Part shown: one piece after another, positions 8,977 through 17,537 of the stretch
Position numbering within the stretch: the stretch's first letter is position 1
Layout: the number at the start of each line of letters is the position of its first letter
From: Candidatus Latescibacterota bacterium
Lineage (GTDB): Bacteria; JAAXHH01
Assembly: GCA_022822725.1 (NCBI GenBank)
Contig: JAJEAN010000007.1
Location: forward strand, 1,060,382 to 1,124,381
Direction: 5' to 3'
DNA: 64,000 bases
Made by a program: the position numbers and the translations under genes
The notes under the pieces: generated by a model
The model's database searches: none
What the model saw: only the letters and a program-made list of their open reading frames with translations
What the model was told of the DNA's origin: nothing

Positions 8977-9096
8977 GACCGGCCGGACGGCCGGTTTTAC
9001 CATCGGCCGGACGGCCGGATTCACCATCGGCCGGACGGCCGGATTCACCATTGGCCGGACGGCCGGATTCGCCATTGGCCGGACGGTCAGGGATTC
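8977..9096. repeat. 24-bp tandem repeat array (5 units) at the 3' end of the IorA-like gene
   Basis: Five contiguous 24-bp units cover 120 bp, two of them (9001-9024, 9025-9048) identical. Each core contains ggccggacggcc, a perfect dyad (GGCCG-GA-CGGCC) able to form a small hairpin, although the outermost unit is degraded. The array begins at the stop codon of the IorA-like gene and lies upstream of the STAS gene. There are no spacers, so it is not a CRISPR array. Confidence 0.92.
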
Positions 9097-10781
9097 GACG
9101 CGAAAACGGCGGCCTCGGTGCCTTTGGCACTGTAGCCCGGGCAGTGCCCGTCCTCGATGTAGGGACAGGGACTCCGGGCGATGATCACGCGGATGCCCGA
9201 CTGGCGCAGGCCCCGCCCGATCACGTCGCGCGCCCGGGCATCGTCCCAGGGATCGATGGTCTCGTTCAGCGAGACCGGGCAGGCTTTCACGATGCCGTCG
9301 ATGCTGAGCGGTTTGGTCTCGCGGCCCGGTTCGGATCCCTCCAGATTGGGCGTGCCCTGGAATCCCGACAGGGCCGTCGTGGCGTTGTCCAGGATGAGGA
9401 CGAGCAGATCAGACCCCTGGTGGGCCACGTTGAAGAGCGCGTTGACGCTCAGGTGAAAGAAGTCGGAATCTCCCACGACGGCGATTACGGGGTCGGTCAC
9501 ACCGGACAGCACGAGACCCGATGCGATGCCGATGCTCGACCCCATGGAGTACTTCACGTCGAGCATCTCGAAGGGCGGGGTGGCGATCTTGATCGCACAA
9601 CCGGGATCTACCACATATACCGGCGACAGGCCGAATCGGCCGCTCAATTCGCGCAGGATCTCGAACACGGGCGTGTAGGGACAGTTTTCCGGCAGGCCCG
9701 CGTTACTGGACAGGACCCTGTGTTCCGCCTGCGGCGGGAAGTCGCGGACCGGCTGGAATCCAGGCACGAATCCGGCCAGGGCTTTCGCGATCTGCCCACG
9801 GAACAGTTCCCCTTCCCGTGGAACAGTCCCGTCGTGCTTGCCGCTGATCGGCGTTGTGAGCTTCGCGTCATAAGAAACCGATTTGATCAGCGTTTCGAGG
9901 AAAGGTTCGTTCTCTTCCAGGACCAGGGTCTTTTCGGTGGTGCGAAGAAAGCGGGTGATCTGACCGGCGGGCAGCGGCCACAGGGTGGACAGCTTGAGGA
10001 TGGACAGGCCGGAGATATCCACCCCTTGCAGCACGTCCATCAACTTGGTGTGGATCACGCCCGCCGCGATAATGCCGGTCTGCCCCGTACCGGTGACCTC
10101 GTTGAATCCCGATGATTCGAATTGGCGGGCGACCGTTTCAAGCCGTTCGTGCAGCCGCCGGTGCAGCTGGACGGCGTTTCCCGGCACCGATACCCACCGC
10201 ATGGGATGCCGGTCGAAGGCATGGGGCCGCACGCGGGCCGTTCGGGGGATTTCCGGGGGTTCCACTTCCTCTTCCAGCGCGCCGTAGGTCTTCGTGATAC
10301 GCACGATGACGGGCAGCTGCGTCTCGCGAGACAGCCTGAAGGCCTCCCGCGTCATCGTGATCCCCTCGGAAGGTGTCGCCGGTTCCAGCATGGGCAGTTC
10401 GCTTCCCCAGGCGATCGGCCGGGTATCCTGGTCGTTCTGGGTAGCCCAGGCGCCTGGATCGTCCCCGAGCAGGATGACGAGTCCGGCGCCTGCGTCCGTC
10501 AGGTTGGCCACCATGACGGTATCCAGGGCGACGTTGAACCCTACGCCCTTGCAGCCCATCAGGGCCGGGACGCCGCCGATGGAAGCACCCACCGCCGTTT
10601 CGAAGGCGACCTTCTCGTTGGTGGACCATTCCAGGTACAGTCCGTGACTCTCCGAGAAACGGCGCAGAAACTCGATGGTGCTGCTGCTCGGCGAACCAGG
10701 GTAGCTCGTCGCCACGGCGACGCCCGACTGCAGCGCGCCGTACGCGATGGCCTGGTCACCGGTGATACGCATTCCGGCCAT
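9087..10781 (-). CDS. IorA-like indolepyruvate:ferredoxin oxidoreductase alpha subunit lacking the ferredoxin domain
   Basis: This ThDP-dependent 2-oxoacid:ferredoxin oxidoreductase of the IorA type oxidatively decarboxylates aryl pyruvates. The N-terminal pyrimidine domain starts MRITGDQAIAYGALQSGVAVATSYPGSPS. The ThDP motif begins at GDSDFFH and continues to LDNATTALSG. The 564-residue protein ends soon after ARSPCPYIEDGHCPG. The C-terminal domain with two 4Fe-4S clusters found in canonical IorA is absent, and no iorB is adjacent. Start at ATG 10781 (GGGAG upstream); the open frame continues through leader repeats. A strong promoter candidate lies 110-140 nt upstream. Confidence 0.85.
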   Translation of the reverse strand: MAGMRITGDQAIAYGALQSGVAVATSYPGSPSSSTIEFLRRFSESHGLYLEWSTNEKVAFETAVGASIGGVPALMGCKGVGFNVALDTVMVANLTDAGAGLVILLGDDPGAWATQNDQDTRPIAWGSELPMLEPATPSEGITMTREAFRLSRETQLPVIVRITKTYGALEEEVEPPEIPRTARVRPHAFDRHPMRWVSVPGNAVQLHRRLHERLETVARQFESSGFNEVTGTGQTGIIAAGVIHTKLMDVLQGVDISGLSILKLSTLWPLPAGQITRFLRTTEKTLVLEENEPFLETLIKSVSYDAKLTTPISGKHDGTVPREGELFRGQIAKALAGFVPGFQPVRDFPPQAEHRVLSSNAGLPENCPYTPVFEILRELSGRFGLSPVYVVDPGCAIKIATPPFEMLDVKYSMGSSIGIASGLVLSGVTDPVIAVVGDSDFFHLSVNALFNVAHQGSDLLVLILDNATTALSGFQGTPNLEGSEPGRETKPLSIDGIVKACPVSLNETIDPWDDARARDVIGRGLRQSGIRVIIARSPCPYIEDGHCPGYSAKGTEAAVFASNP

Positions 10782-10789
10782 GTATCGCT

Positions 10790-10877
10790 CCCGCCAGGGC
10801 GGAACCACGCCCGCCAGGCCAGAACCATGCTTGCAAGGGTATAACCACGCTTGCTTGCAAGGGTATAACCACGCTTG
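10790..10877 (-). repeat. Leader tandem repeat upstream of the IorA-like gene
   Basis: Two exact 24-bp copies (10830-10853 and 10854-10877), each carrying cttgcaag and a cgtggtt-type core on the minus strand, are followed by two decayed units of about 20-22 bp running almost to the ribosome site. The array lies within the predicted 5' untranslated leader. Confidence 0.85.
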
Positions 10878-10889
10878 AATGATCGCGTG

Positions 10890-10919
10890 AATATAGGTTA
10901 AGCTGCCGCTTCCGGTCAA
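10890..10919 (-). promoter_or_regulatory. Candidate sigma70-type promoter for the IorA-like gene
   Basis: On the minus strand, TTGACC (10914-10919) and TATATT (10890-10895) are separated by 18 nt. The predicted transcript starts near 10883 and would carry the tandem repeats in its leader. Confidence 0.55.
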
Positions 10920-10954
10920 GCGATATCCATCGGGGAAAACCGGCCAGAAACCGC

Positions 10955-10983
10955 TTGCGACGGTTCCGCCGTCCGGCTATATT
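10955..10983 (+). promoter_or_regulatory. Candidate sigma70-type promoter for the class V aminotransferase
   Basis: TTGCGA (10955-10960), a 17-nt spacer and TATATT (10978-10983) lie about 160 nt upstream of the gene, back to back with the IorA promoter. Confidence 0.5.
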
Positions 10984-11146
10984 TGACGCGTTTCCCTTCA
11001 AGGTTCAGCACCGGGACGGCAGGATGCGGGGCGGCGCAATGCGGGGCCGCATGTACCGGGACCGCTTGACTCTGACATGGCCGCGCAGGTCCTTCGGTGC
11101 CACGCTTTTCGCTTCCAGGCGCCACACAGGCGACGGAGAAATGGAG

Positions 11147-12424
11147 ATGGCAAAACAGCGTCAGGGATCCGGACGGAAGAAGGCGGTGAAAGACGGCCGA
11201 TCCAGGCGGTCCGCCGGCATGGCGGACACCATCGAAGAACTGGACAGGATCCTGGACGGCGCCGGACCGGCCGAAGCGGACAACGAGACGTACTGGCAGG
11301 CCGTGAGGGCCCAGTTTCCGTATAATGGTTCCATGCACTACACCAACAACGGGACGATCGGCATCCTGCCCCACATGGTCCTCCAGGCCCAGATCGCGGT
11401 CCTGAAGGAAGCGGAGATCCAGGATGGGGATACAGGGGGCGCCGCCTACCCGGCTCCTCACGAGGCCCACGAGAAGCTGGCCGCCCTGATCAACGCGGAC
11501 CCCTCCGAGGTCGCCATCACGAGGAATTCGACCGAGAGCATGAACATCATCGCCCTCGGCCTCGACCTGAAACCGGAAGACGAGATCCTGACGACGACCC
11601 ACGAGCACTACGGCGGCTGGTCCTGCTGGCAGCACCGGCACGCCCTCTTCCGAAACCCGATCCGGAAGCTCGACTTATACGATCCGCCGGAAGACGAGGA
11701 CGAGATCGTCCGGCTGTTCGAGGAGGCCATTCGGCCGGAAACCCGCGTGCTCAGCTTCTGCCACGTCACCTGCACGACGGCCTGGCGCCTGCCCGTCCGC
11801 AAGATCTGCGCGATGGCCCGCGAGCGCGGGCTCATCACCGTCATCGACGGGGCGCAGTCTGTGGGCATGATCGCGGTCGACGTGAAGGACCTCGGCGGCG
11901 ACTTCTACGTGAGCAGCACGCACAAATGGCTGTTTACGCCAAAAGGCACGGGCCTTTTGTACGTGGATGACGCCGCACAGGACAAGATCGGACTGGGATA
12001 CTACACGGGCGGCGGCCGGCCGACGGCGAGACGGTTCGAGAACAACGCGTCCCAGAGTCATGCGCCGTTGGTGGGATTCGCCGTGGCCGTGGATTTCCAC
12101 AACGCCATCGGCACGAGCCTCGTCGAGGAACGCGGCGCGGCCATGGCGAAATGGCTCAAGACCCGTCTTTCCGATATACCCGGCGTTCGGGTCTGGACGC
12201 CGATGAGCCGCGCACTGTCGGCGTCCATGGTATCCTTTTCCATCGCCGGCATGACCTCCTCCGACGTGGGCACGCCGCTTCGGGAAAGGTACCGGATCCA
12301 CAGCCGTGGCCTCCACGAAGGGGGCTACCATGGCGCCCGCATCTCCTGCGCCATGCACAACAGCCATGAAGAAATGGAGCGAGTCGCCGAAGCCGTGCAA
12401 GAGATCGCGGCGAACCGGTGCTGA
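11147..12424 (+). CDS. Class V aminotransferase-fold enzyme (second in window)
   Basis: A 425-residue PLP enzyme of the class V group. MHYTNNGTIGILP is the substrate-entry segment, TVIDGAQSVGMIAVD carries the PLP-ring Asp, and STHKWLFTPKGTG holds the Schiff-base Lys (about K260). The frame is open further upstream. ATG 11147 is chosen because GGAGA lies seven bases before it; ATG 11141 is too close to that site. A basic, Lys/Arg-rich N-terminal tail of about 25 residues precedes the fold. It resembles isopenicillin-N-epimerase-like proteins; the substrate is unknown. Confidence 0.85.
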   Translation: MAKQRQGSGRKKAVKDGRSRRSAGMADTIEELDRILDGAGPAEADNETYWQAVRAQFPYNGSMHYTNNGTIGILPHMVLQAQIAVLKEAEIQDGDTGGAAYPAPHEAHEKLAALINADPSEVAITRNSTESMNIIALGLDLKPEDEILTTTHEHYGGWSCWQHRHALFRNPIRKLDLYDPPEDEDEIVRLFEEAIRPETRVLSFCHVTCTTAWRLPVRKICAMARERGLITVIDGAQSVGMIAVDVKDLGGDFYVSSTHKWLFTPKGTGLLYVDDAAQDKIGLGYYTGGGRPTARRFENNASQSHAPLVGFAVAVDFHNAIGTSLVEERGAAMAKWLKTRLSDIPGVRVWTPMSRALSASMVSFSIAGMTSSDVGTPLRERYRIHSRGLHEGGYHGARISCAMHNSHEEMERVAEAVQEIAANRC

Positions 12425-12493
12425 AGGTGCGGAAAGAAAGGGTTCATTCATGCGTACGTCAGACCAGGTGCATATAACGCGGGAGAACGAATC

Positions 12494-14176
12494 ATGTCCG
12501 AGACTGCACTGACCATACAGGCACTGAAGGATAAGTTGGGGGATGCGTTCGCGGAGAAAGTCGTCCTTCGCATCAAACGCGACGGCAAATACGTGGAATT
12601 CACGGGGGGAGACGCGGCCCGACGGGCGGACGCACTGGCCGGACTGCTCTCTTCCCTCGGCCTGCAGCGTGGCGACCGGGTCGCACTGCTGGCGGACAAC
12701 CAGCCCGAATGGGGCGTCGCCTACCTGGCCATCGTCGGGCACGGGATGACGGCCGTGCCCATCGACCGGCTGTTGAAACCCGGTGAATACCAGCGGATCC
12801 TCGAGGACTCAGGAACGCGGGCCATCGTCGTATCGGACGCCTTCCGCGACGACTTCCACTCCATCGCCGGCACGCTGCCCGACCTGAAGCATGTGCTGAG
12901 CCTGGAAGAAGTCATGGCCGGCGAGGCGGGCGCACCGGCGCCGGACAACCAGGTCGATCCGGACGATCTCGCCGTACTGATCTACACCTCGGGCACGACC
13001 GGGCAGCCCAAGGGCGTGATGCTTTCCCACCGGAACATCATGTCCAACGTGGTGGCCGCAAGCGAGGTCATTTCCGTAACTTCGGACGACAGTTTCGTAT
13101 CCGTGCTTCCCCTGCACCATACCTTTGAATGCACGGCGGGGTTCCTCGCGCCGGTCTACAACGGCGCCATGGTGTCCTACGTGGGCAGCCTCAAGTCGCG
13201 GGACATCGTCGATACGATGAAGGACTCCAGGGCGACGATCATGCTGGCGGTCCCGCTGCTTTACGAGAAGATGTACCAGGGCATCATGCGCAAGGTCGGC
13301 TCCCAGCCCGCGGTCACACGGACCGTGTTCAACCTCCTCATGGGTGTGGTGAAACTGGGTGAGAAGTTCAACAAACGCATGGGCACGGCCCTGTTCCGGA
13401 GCCTGCGCGACAAGGGCGGACTGGGGACCATCCGTTTCTTCGTGTCAGGCGCCGCCGCCCTTCCGCCCGAAGTAGCCGAGGGATTCGATCGCCTGGGGCT
13501 GCGCATCCTGCAGGGGTACGGGCTCACGGAGACATCTCCGGTCGTTTCCGTGCACCGCGTGGAACAACCGCCCAAACCCGATTCCGTCGGACCGCCCATA
13601 GGCGGCGTGGAGGTGGAAGTCGTGAACCCCGACGACACGGGCGTGGGTGAACTCGTCGTCCGTGGCGAGAACGTGATGCTGGGTTATTACAACAATCCCG
13701 AGGCCACGGCCGAGGTGCTCAAGGACGGCGCGCTGCACACCGGCGATTCGGGATGGATCGACGACGAAGGGCATATCCACATCGCGGGCCGGCTCAAGAA
13801 CGTGATCGTCACCCGGGCCGGCAAGAACATCTATCCGGAAGAAATCGAGGGTGAGCTCGTGCTCAGTCCCTACATCGCGGAAGCGCTCGTCTTCGGCGCC
13901 GAAGACGCGGATTCGGGAGAGGAATACGTCCGTGCGGTCGTGGTTCCCGACTTCGAAGTCCTGGAAGAGGAAGGCGTGACGGACGACGACGAGACCCTGA
14001 CCGCGCTCATGAAACACGAAGTGCGCGAACGGTGCGGGAACCTCGCGGACTACAAGCGCGTCAGGGAAGTGGAGCTGAGACGGGAAGAGTTCTCAAAGAC
14101 CTCCACACGCAAGATCAAGCGTTTTCTGTTCAAGACCGGACAGGAAAGCCCCGCGGAGGACACCGCCGGCCAGTGA
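12494..14176 (+). CDS. Long-chain acyl-CoA synthetase (AMP-binding)
   Basis: This 560-residue adenylate-forming enzyme activates fatty acids to acyl-CoA via acyl-AMP. The P-loop-like YTSGTTGQPKGV is at about residues 164-175, the adenine-binding GYGLTETSPV in the middle, and the hinge and core motif TGDSGWIDDEGHIHIAGRLKN before the mobile C-terminal domain. The catalytic lysine is probably in the STRKIKRF region near the end. Length and motifs fit FadD/FAA-type ligases. It follows the aminotransferase by 69 bp and may be cotranscribed with the next gene. Confidence 0.9.
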   Translation: MSETALTIQALKDKLGDAFAEKVVLRIKRDGKYVEFTGGDAARRADALAGLLSSLGLQRGDRVALLADNQPEWGVAYLAIVGHGMTAVPIDRLLKPGEYQRILEDSGTRAIVVSDAFRDDFHSIAGTLPDLKHVLSLEEVMAGEAGAPAPDNQVDPDDLAVLIYTSGTTGQPKGVMLSHRNIMSNVVAASEVISVTSDDSFVSVLPLHHTFECTAGFLAPVYNGAMVSYVGSLKSRDIVDTMKDSRATIMLAVPLLYEKMYQGIMRKVGSQPAVTRTVFNLLMGVVKLGEKFNKRMGTALFRSLRDKGGLGTIRFFVSGAAALPPEVAEGFDRLGLRILQGYGLTETSPVVSVHRVEQPPKPDSVGPPIGGVEVEVVNPDDTGVGELVVRGENVMLGYYNNPEATAEVLKDGALHTGDSGWIDDEGHIHIAGRLKNVIVTRAGKNIYPEEIEGELVLSPYIAEALVFGAEDADSGEEYVRAVVVPDFEVLEEEGVTDDDETLTALMKHEVRERCGNLADYKRVREVELRREEFSKTSTRKIKRFLFKTGQESPAEDTAGQ

Positions 14177-14215
14177 GGGAGATGCCGCGATCCCCGGAAG
14201 GCGGAATCACGATCC

Positions 14216-15214
14216 ATGAATAACAGGCTACACCCACCCGATTCGGATCCGGCGCCGCATTCCTCGAAGGATACGCTCCCGCGGGCCATGATGCCGGACG
14301 GCACCGGGCCGCAGCGCACGCCCTGGCGCCGCCCCGCCGTCCTGTTCGCCTGTACCTTCCTGACCACCCTGATCTCCGGCACGATCATGGAGCACCCCAC
14401 GGTCCCTCCGGTGGTGGTGATGTTCACCCTGGTGACCGTACCGTCCCTCCTCCTGGACGGACTGCCCTTTTCCCTGTCGGTGCTCGGTATCCTCATGGCC
14501 CACGAGATGGGCCATTATCTCTACGCCAGGTGGTACGGCGTCCACACCTCCCTTCCACACTTCATTCCCTCGCCCTTCTTCTTCATCACGCCGAACCCGG
14601 GTACCTTCGGTGCCGTCATCGTAACGAAGGCGCCTTATCCGAACCGGCAGTCCCTGATGGACATCGGTGCGGCCGGTCCCATCGCAGGCTTCATCGTGGC
14701 GGTCCCGATCATGGCGTACAGCCTGGTCGGCGCCCGGGTGGATCTCGTCCCCGGGGAGGGAGAGGGCCTTTACCTGGGCGAACCCCTGGTGTTTCAGGCG
14801 CTGGCGTACCTTATTCACGGTCCGCTGCCCGAGGACTACACCATTTACCTCGATTCCGTGGGCCTGGCGGCATGGTTCGGCTGCCTGGTCACCATGCTCA
14901 ACCTGCTGCCGGTGGGCCAGCTGGACGGCGGTCACATTCTGTATGCCTTCACGGGGGGCGCGGCCGCGGGCAGGCGCCTGCAGAAAAACCTCGCGATCGC
15001 CAGTTTCCTGGCGCTGGCCGTACTGGGATGGTATTCGCCGGGATGGTGGGTATTCGGGGTGCTGCTGCTGTTGATGGGCAGGTTCAGCGGTTTCCGTCAT
15101 CCCCCGCCGGTCGATGACGCGGCGCCGCTTCCCGGGCACAGCAAGTGGCTGGGCTGGCTCGCGGTCCTGGTCTTCATCCTGACCTGCATGCCGGTGCCGA
15201 TCTCGTTTACGTGA
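14216..15214 (+). CDS. Site-2 protease family (M50) membrane metalloprotease
   Basis: A 332-residue integral membrane zinc protease. HEMGH at residues 96-100 supplies two zinc ligands and the catalytic Glu, and LDGGH at 236-240 supplies the Asp ligand, both within hydrophobic helices. Several further membrane segments are visible (about 41-58, 63-82, 153-171, 214-232, 252-276, 304-330). There is no PDZ domain, unlike RseP. Family members cleave membrane-embedded regulators; the substrate here is unknown. A disordered N-terminal tail of about 38 residues precedes the first helix. Confidence 0.9.
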   Translation: MNNRLHPPDSDPAPHSSKDTLPRAMMPDGTGPQRTPWRRPAVLFACTFLTTLISGTIMEHPTVPPVVVMFTLVTVPSLLLDGLPFSLSVLGILMAHEMGHYLYARWYGVHTSLPHFIPSPFFFITPNPGTFGAVIVTKAPYPNRQSLMDIGAAGPIAGFIVAVPIMAYSLVGARVDLVPGEGEGLYLGEPLVFQALAYLIHGPLPEDYTIYLDSVGLAAWFGCLVTMLNLLPVGQLDGGHILYAFTGGAAAGRRLQKNLAIASFLALAVLGWYSPGWWVFGVLLLLMGRFSGFRHPPPVDDAAPLPGHSKWLGWLAVLVFILTCMPVPISFT

Positions 15215-15236
15215 CCTTAGTCAAGAATCCCGACGG

Positions 15237-15297
15237 GCGGTCCGGACAGGCGGTCCGGGCGGTCCCGGCGGCGTGCGGTCCGAGCGGTCCGGACGGG
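15237..15297. repeat. GC-rich gcggtccgg repeat cluster between convergent genes
   Basis: Imperfect copies of gcggtccgg (at least five, 9-16 bp apart) fill most of the 85-bp gap between the convergent M50 and TPR genes. Several contain or form TCCGGA-type dyads. A related short cluster occurs at 47533-47568. Confidence 0.75.
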
Positions 15298-15299
15298 GA

Positions 15300-16055
15300 T
15301 CAACTGATCAGCAGCCGTTCCAGCTTCTTGTGGATTCGTTCGTCGTCCCCGTCGATACGATGGGCCTTGAGCAACTCATCGATCGCCCGGGCGTTCTCGC
15401 CCATGATCTCGAAGATGGACCCCAGTGCGTAGTGGGCCGCGAAATTGGTGGCGTCGAGTACGAGCGCTTTCTGGTACTCTCCAACCGCCAGGTCCCATTT
15501 CTCCTGCCGGACGAAGATCTCCGCGAGACTCATGTGGATTTCCGAGGTGTCTCCGTCCCATCTCAGGGATTCCCGGTATGCGGCGACAGCCTCGTCGTAC
15601 ATGGTCCGCCGTTTGTACACCATGCCCAGGAGCTTGTAGGCCTCGCCGTTCCGGGGTGAACGGCGAATGACCTCGCGGAAGCAGTTGGTCGCCTTCTCGA
15701 ACTCGCCGAGATAGCAGTAGATCCGGCCCAGGTCCTGGAAGAGGGCGTCCGTCCGGTATCCGCCCTCGAGGGCGTTAAGCATGTAGCCGCGGGCTTCGCT
15801 GTAGCATTCCTGCTTCATGTAGATCAGGCCGATATCGTACTGTACCGCGACCTTTTTCGGAAACTCCCGCGCACACTTGCTGAGCCATTCGAAGGCTTCG
15901 CTCGTGCGACCGGTATACATGAGCCCGAGGCCCAGGCCCCTCAGGGTCCAGTAGTCGGTCTGGTTCCGCTCCACGCGTTCGAAGCAGAGGCGCACGATGG
16001 TCTCGTAGTCCTTCTTTACCAGGAGGAGCTTGAGCTTATGAGACCAGAACCACAT
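15300..16055 (-). CDS. Tetratricopeptide-repeat protein
   Basis: A 251-residue soluble TPR protein with about six tandem 34-residue helical hairpins covering most of its length. Typical TPR spacing is visible in EAFEWLSKCAREFPKKVAVQYDIG, NGEAYKLLGMVYKRRTMYDEAVAAYRESL and NFAAHYALGSIFEIMG, with no signal peptide or catalytic domain. Such proteins act as protein-protein scaffolds. It is transcribed alone, converging on the M50 gene; no partner can be named. Confidence 0.85.
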   Translation of the reverse strand: MWFWSHKLKLLLVKKDYETIVRLCFERVERNQTDYWTLRGLGLGLMYTGRTSEAFEWLSKCAREFPKKVAVQYDIGLIYMKQECYSEARGYMLNALEGGYRTDALFQDLGRIYCYLGEFEKATNCFREVIRRSPRNGEAYKLLGMVYKRRTMYDEAVAAYRESLRWDGDTSEIHMSLAEIFVRQEKWDLAVGEYQKALVLDATNFAAHYALGSIFEIMGENARAIDELLKAHRIDGDDERIHKKLERLLIS

Positions 16056-16266
16056 ATTGAGTACTCTTTTTACGAACGGACGGCACCATCTTCAGAAGGT
16101 TCGATTCCGGAGGAAAGGGACGCGCGGCGCCAACATCCCGATACACAGAATATACGGCGGGCCGGCAGGGGTGTCAAGCGGACACGGCCGGCCGGGCAGC
16201 AGGGCTTTACCCCTTGTTTCGGGAAGTGAAATCCGGGGTTGCAAGATGTAGAGGAGGATACGTTAA

Positions 16267-16869
16267 GTGGCTGCAAGGGAAGATGTTACGGGTATCATTC
16301 TCGCAGGCGGGAAGAGCAGCCGGTTCGGTTCGAACAAGGCACTCACCCGGTTCGAGGGAGACCGGTTGATCGAACGGCTCTGCCGGGCGGTCGGATCGGT
16401 GACCGGCCGGATGATGTTGATAACCAACACCCCGGCAGACTATGCCTTCCTGAAGCTGGCAAGCCGGAAGGACCTGGTCCCCCGCTGCGGACCCATCGGC
16501 GGCATCTATACCGCACTCAGGTCGGTGCAGACGCCGTTGTGCCTGTGCGTCGCCTGCGACATGCCCTTTATCCGGCCGGAATTCCTGGAATACATGATTG
16601 AGCGATCGCCCGGATACGACGCGGTCGTCCCCGTAAACGACGGACGTGTGGAACCGCTGTGCGCGGTCTACCGTGAGACCTGCGTCCCGGCGATCGAGGA
16701 CCGGATCCAGGCACGCAGATACAAGATCGCCGGATTCTTCGACGAGGTCCGCGTCCTGCAACTTCCACCGGAAGAGGGCGGTTTCCGCGATGCCGGCATG
16801 TTCTTCAACATCAACGACAGGGCGGACTACGACGAAGCGCTGAAGCGCATGACGGACCAGGCGCGCTAG
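16267..16869 (+). CDS. mobA: Molybdenum cofactor guanylyltransferase MobA
   Basis: Transfers GMP from GTP to molybdopterin-Mo to form the bis-MGD-type cofactor. The nucleotide-binding motif [16 protein letters not shown] (about 11-26), the middle [12 protein letters not shown] and the metal-binding Asp in CVACDMPFI are all present. The 200-residue length is typical. The start is GTG 16267, nine bases after a strong GAGGAGG. Its stop overlaps the rsmI stop by 4 bp from the opposite strand. Its presence implies molybdoenzymes elsewhere in the genome. Confidence 0.92.
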   Translation: MAAREDVTGIILAGGKSSRFGSNKALTRFEGDRLIERLCRAVGSVTGRMMLITNTPADYAFLKLASRKDLVPRCGPIGGIYTALRSVQTPLCLCVACDMPFIRPEFLEYMIERSPGYDAVVPVNDGRVEPLCAVYRETCVPAIEDRIQARRYKIAGFFDEVRVLQLPPEEGGFRDAGMFFNINDRADYDEALKRMTDQAR

Positions 16870-17534
16870 CCGGGCCGTCCCTCCACCAGCAGGATGAACT
16901 CCCCCCGCAGGCGGCGGTCCCGGGTCTCTTCGCACAGCAAGGACAGCGGACTCCGGTCGATTTTCTCGTGGAGTTTGGTCAGGTCGTTCGCCAGGGCCGC
17001 CCTGCGGTCCCCGAACGCCTCCAGGGCGTCGGCGATGAGCGCGTGCACCCGGTGGGGGCTTTCGAAATAGATGAGCGTGTCCGCACGGTCCGCGTCCGCT
17101 TCGAGAAAGCGGCGCCGGGCCGTGGGCTTGCGGGGCGGGAATCCGCAGAACGAAAACCGGTGGACCGGCAGGCCCGAAAGAACGAGCGCCATGATCGGCG
17201 CACTCGGACCGGGGGCCATGCTCACGGGGATTTCGGCCTGGATCGCCGCCTGGACGAGCCGGTAGCCTGGATCGGCGATACCGGGCGTGCCCGCGTCCGT
17301 GACCAGGGCGAGATCCCGACCCGCTTCCAGGGCGGCCAGGGCCCTCGGTACGGCCCGCTGTTCATTGTGTTCATGGTAGGACATCTGCCGGGCGCTGATC
17401 CTGAAATGCTTGAGCAGGCGGCCGGTCCGGCGCGTGTCTTCGCTGAGTACGATATCCACGCCGCGAAGGATCTCCAACGCCCTGAGGGTGATGTCGTCCA
17501 GATGGCCGATCGGCGTGGCTACCAGGTAAAGCAT
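16866..17534 (-). CDS. rsmI: 16S rRNA (cytidine1402-2'-O)-methyltransferase RsmI, short form
   Basis: SAM-dependent methyltransferase of the tetrapyrrole-methylase fold that 2'-O-methylates C1402 of 16S rRNA. Diagnostic segments are [44 protein letters not shown] and [16 protein letters not shown]. At 222 residues it lacks the roughly 60-residue C-terminal region of the E. coli protein (about 286 residues), ending after GEFILLVEG, where the catalytic domain ends. It lies 3 bp downstream of the Gfo/Idh/MocA gene and is probably cotranscribed with it. Confidence 0.93.
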   Translation of the reverse strand: MLYLVATPIGHLDDITLRALEILRGVDIVLSEDTRRTGRLLKHFRISARQMSYHEHNEQRAVPRALAALEAGRDLALVTDAGTPGIADPGYRLVQAAIQAEIPVSMAPGPSAPIMALVLSGLPVHRFSFCGFPPRKPTARRRFLEADADRADTLIYFESPHRVHALIADALEAFGDRRAALANDLTKLHEKIDRSPLSLLCEETRDRRLRGEFILLVEGRPG

Positions 17535-17537
17535 GGA

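Larger units (their letters stand above)
10782..11146. other. Divergent intergenic region (365 bp)
   Basis: This region separates the IorA-like gene (minus) from a class V aminotransferase (plus). It holds the IorA leader repeats (10790-10877), two promoter candidates (10890-10919 minus, 10955-10983 plus) and a GC-rich leader with short gcggggc/gcggcgc motifs (about 11020-11050). No RNA gene was seen. Confidence 0.6.

Noticed and set aside
8977-9096. Regular 24-bp repeats suggesting a CRISPR array
   Set aside because: Units are contiguous with no spacers, and no cas genes are near.
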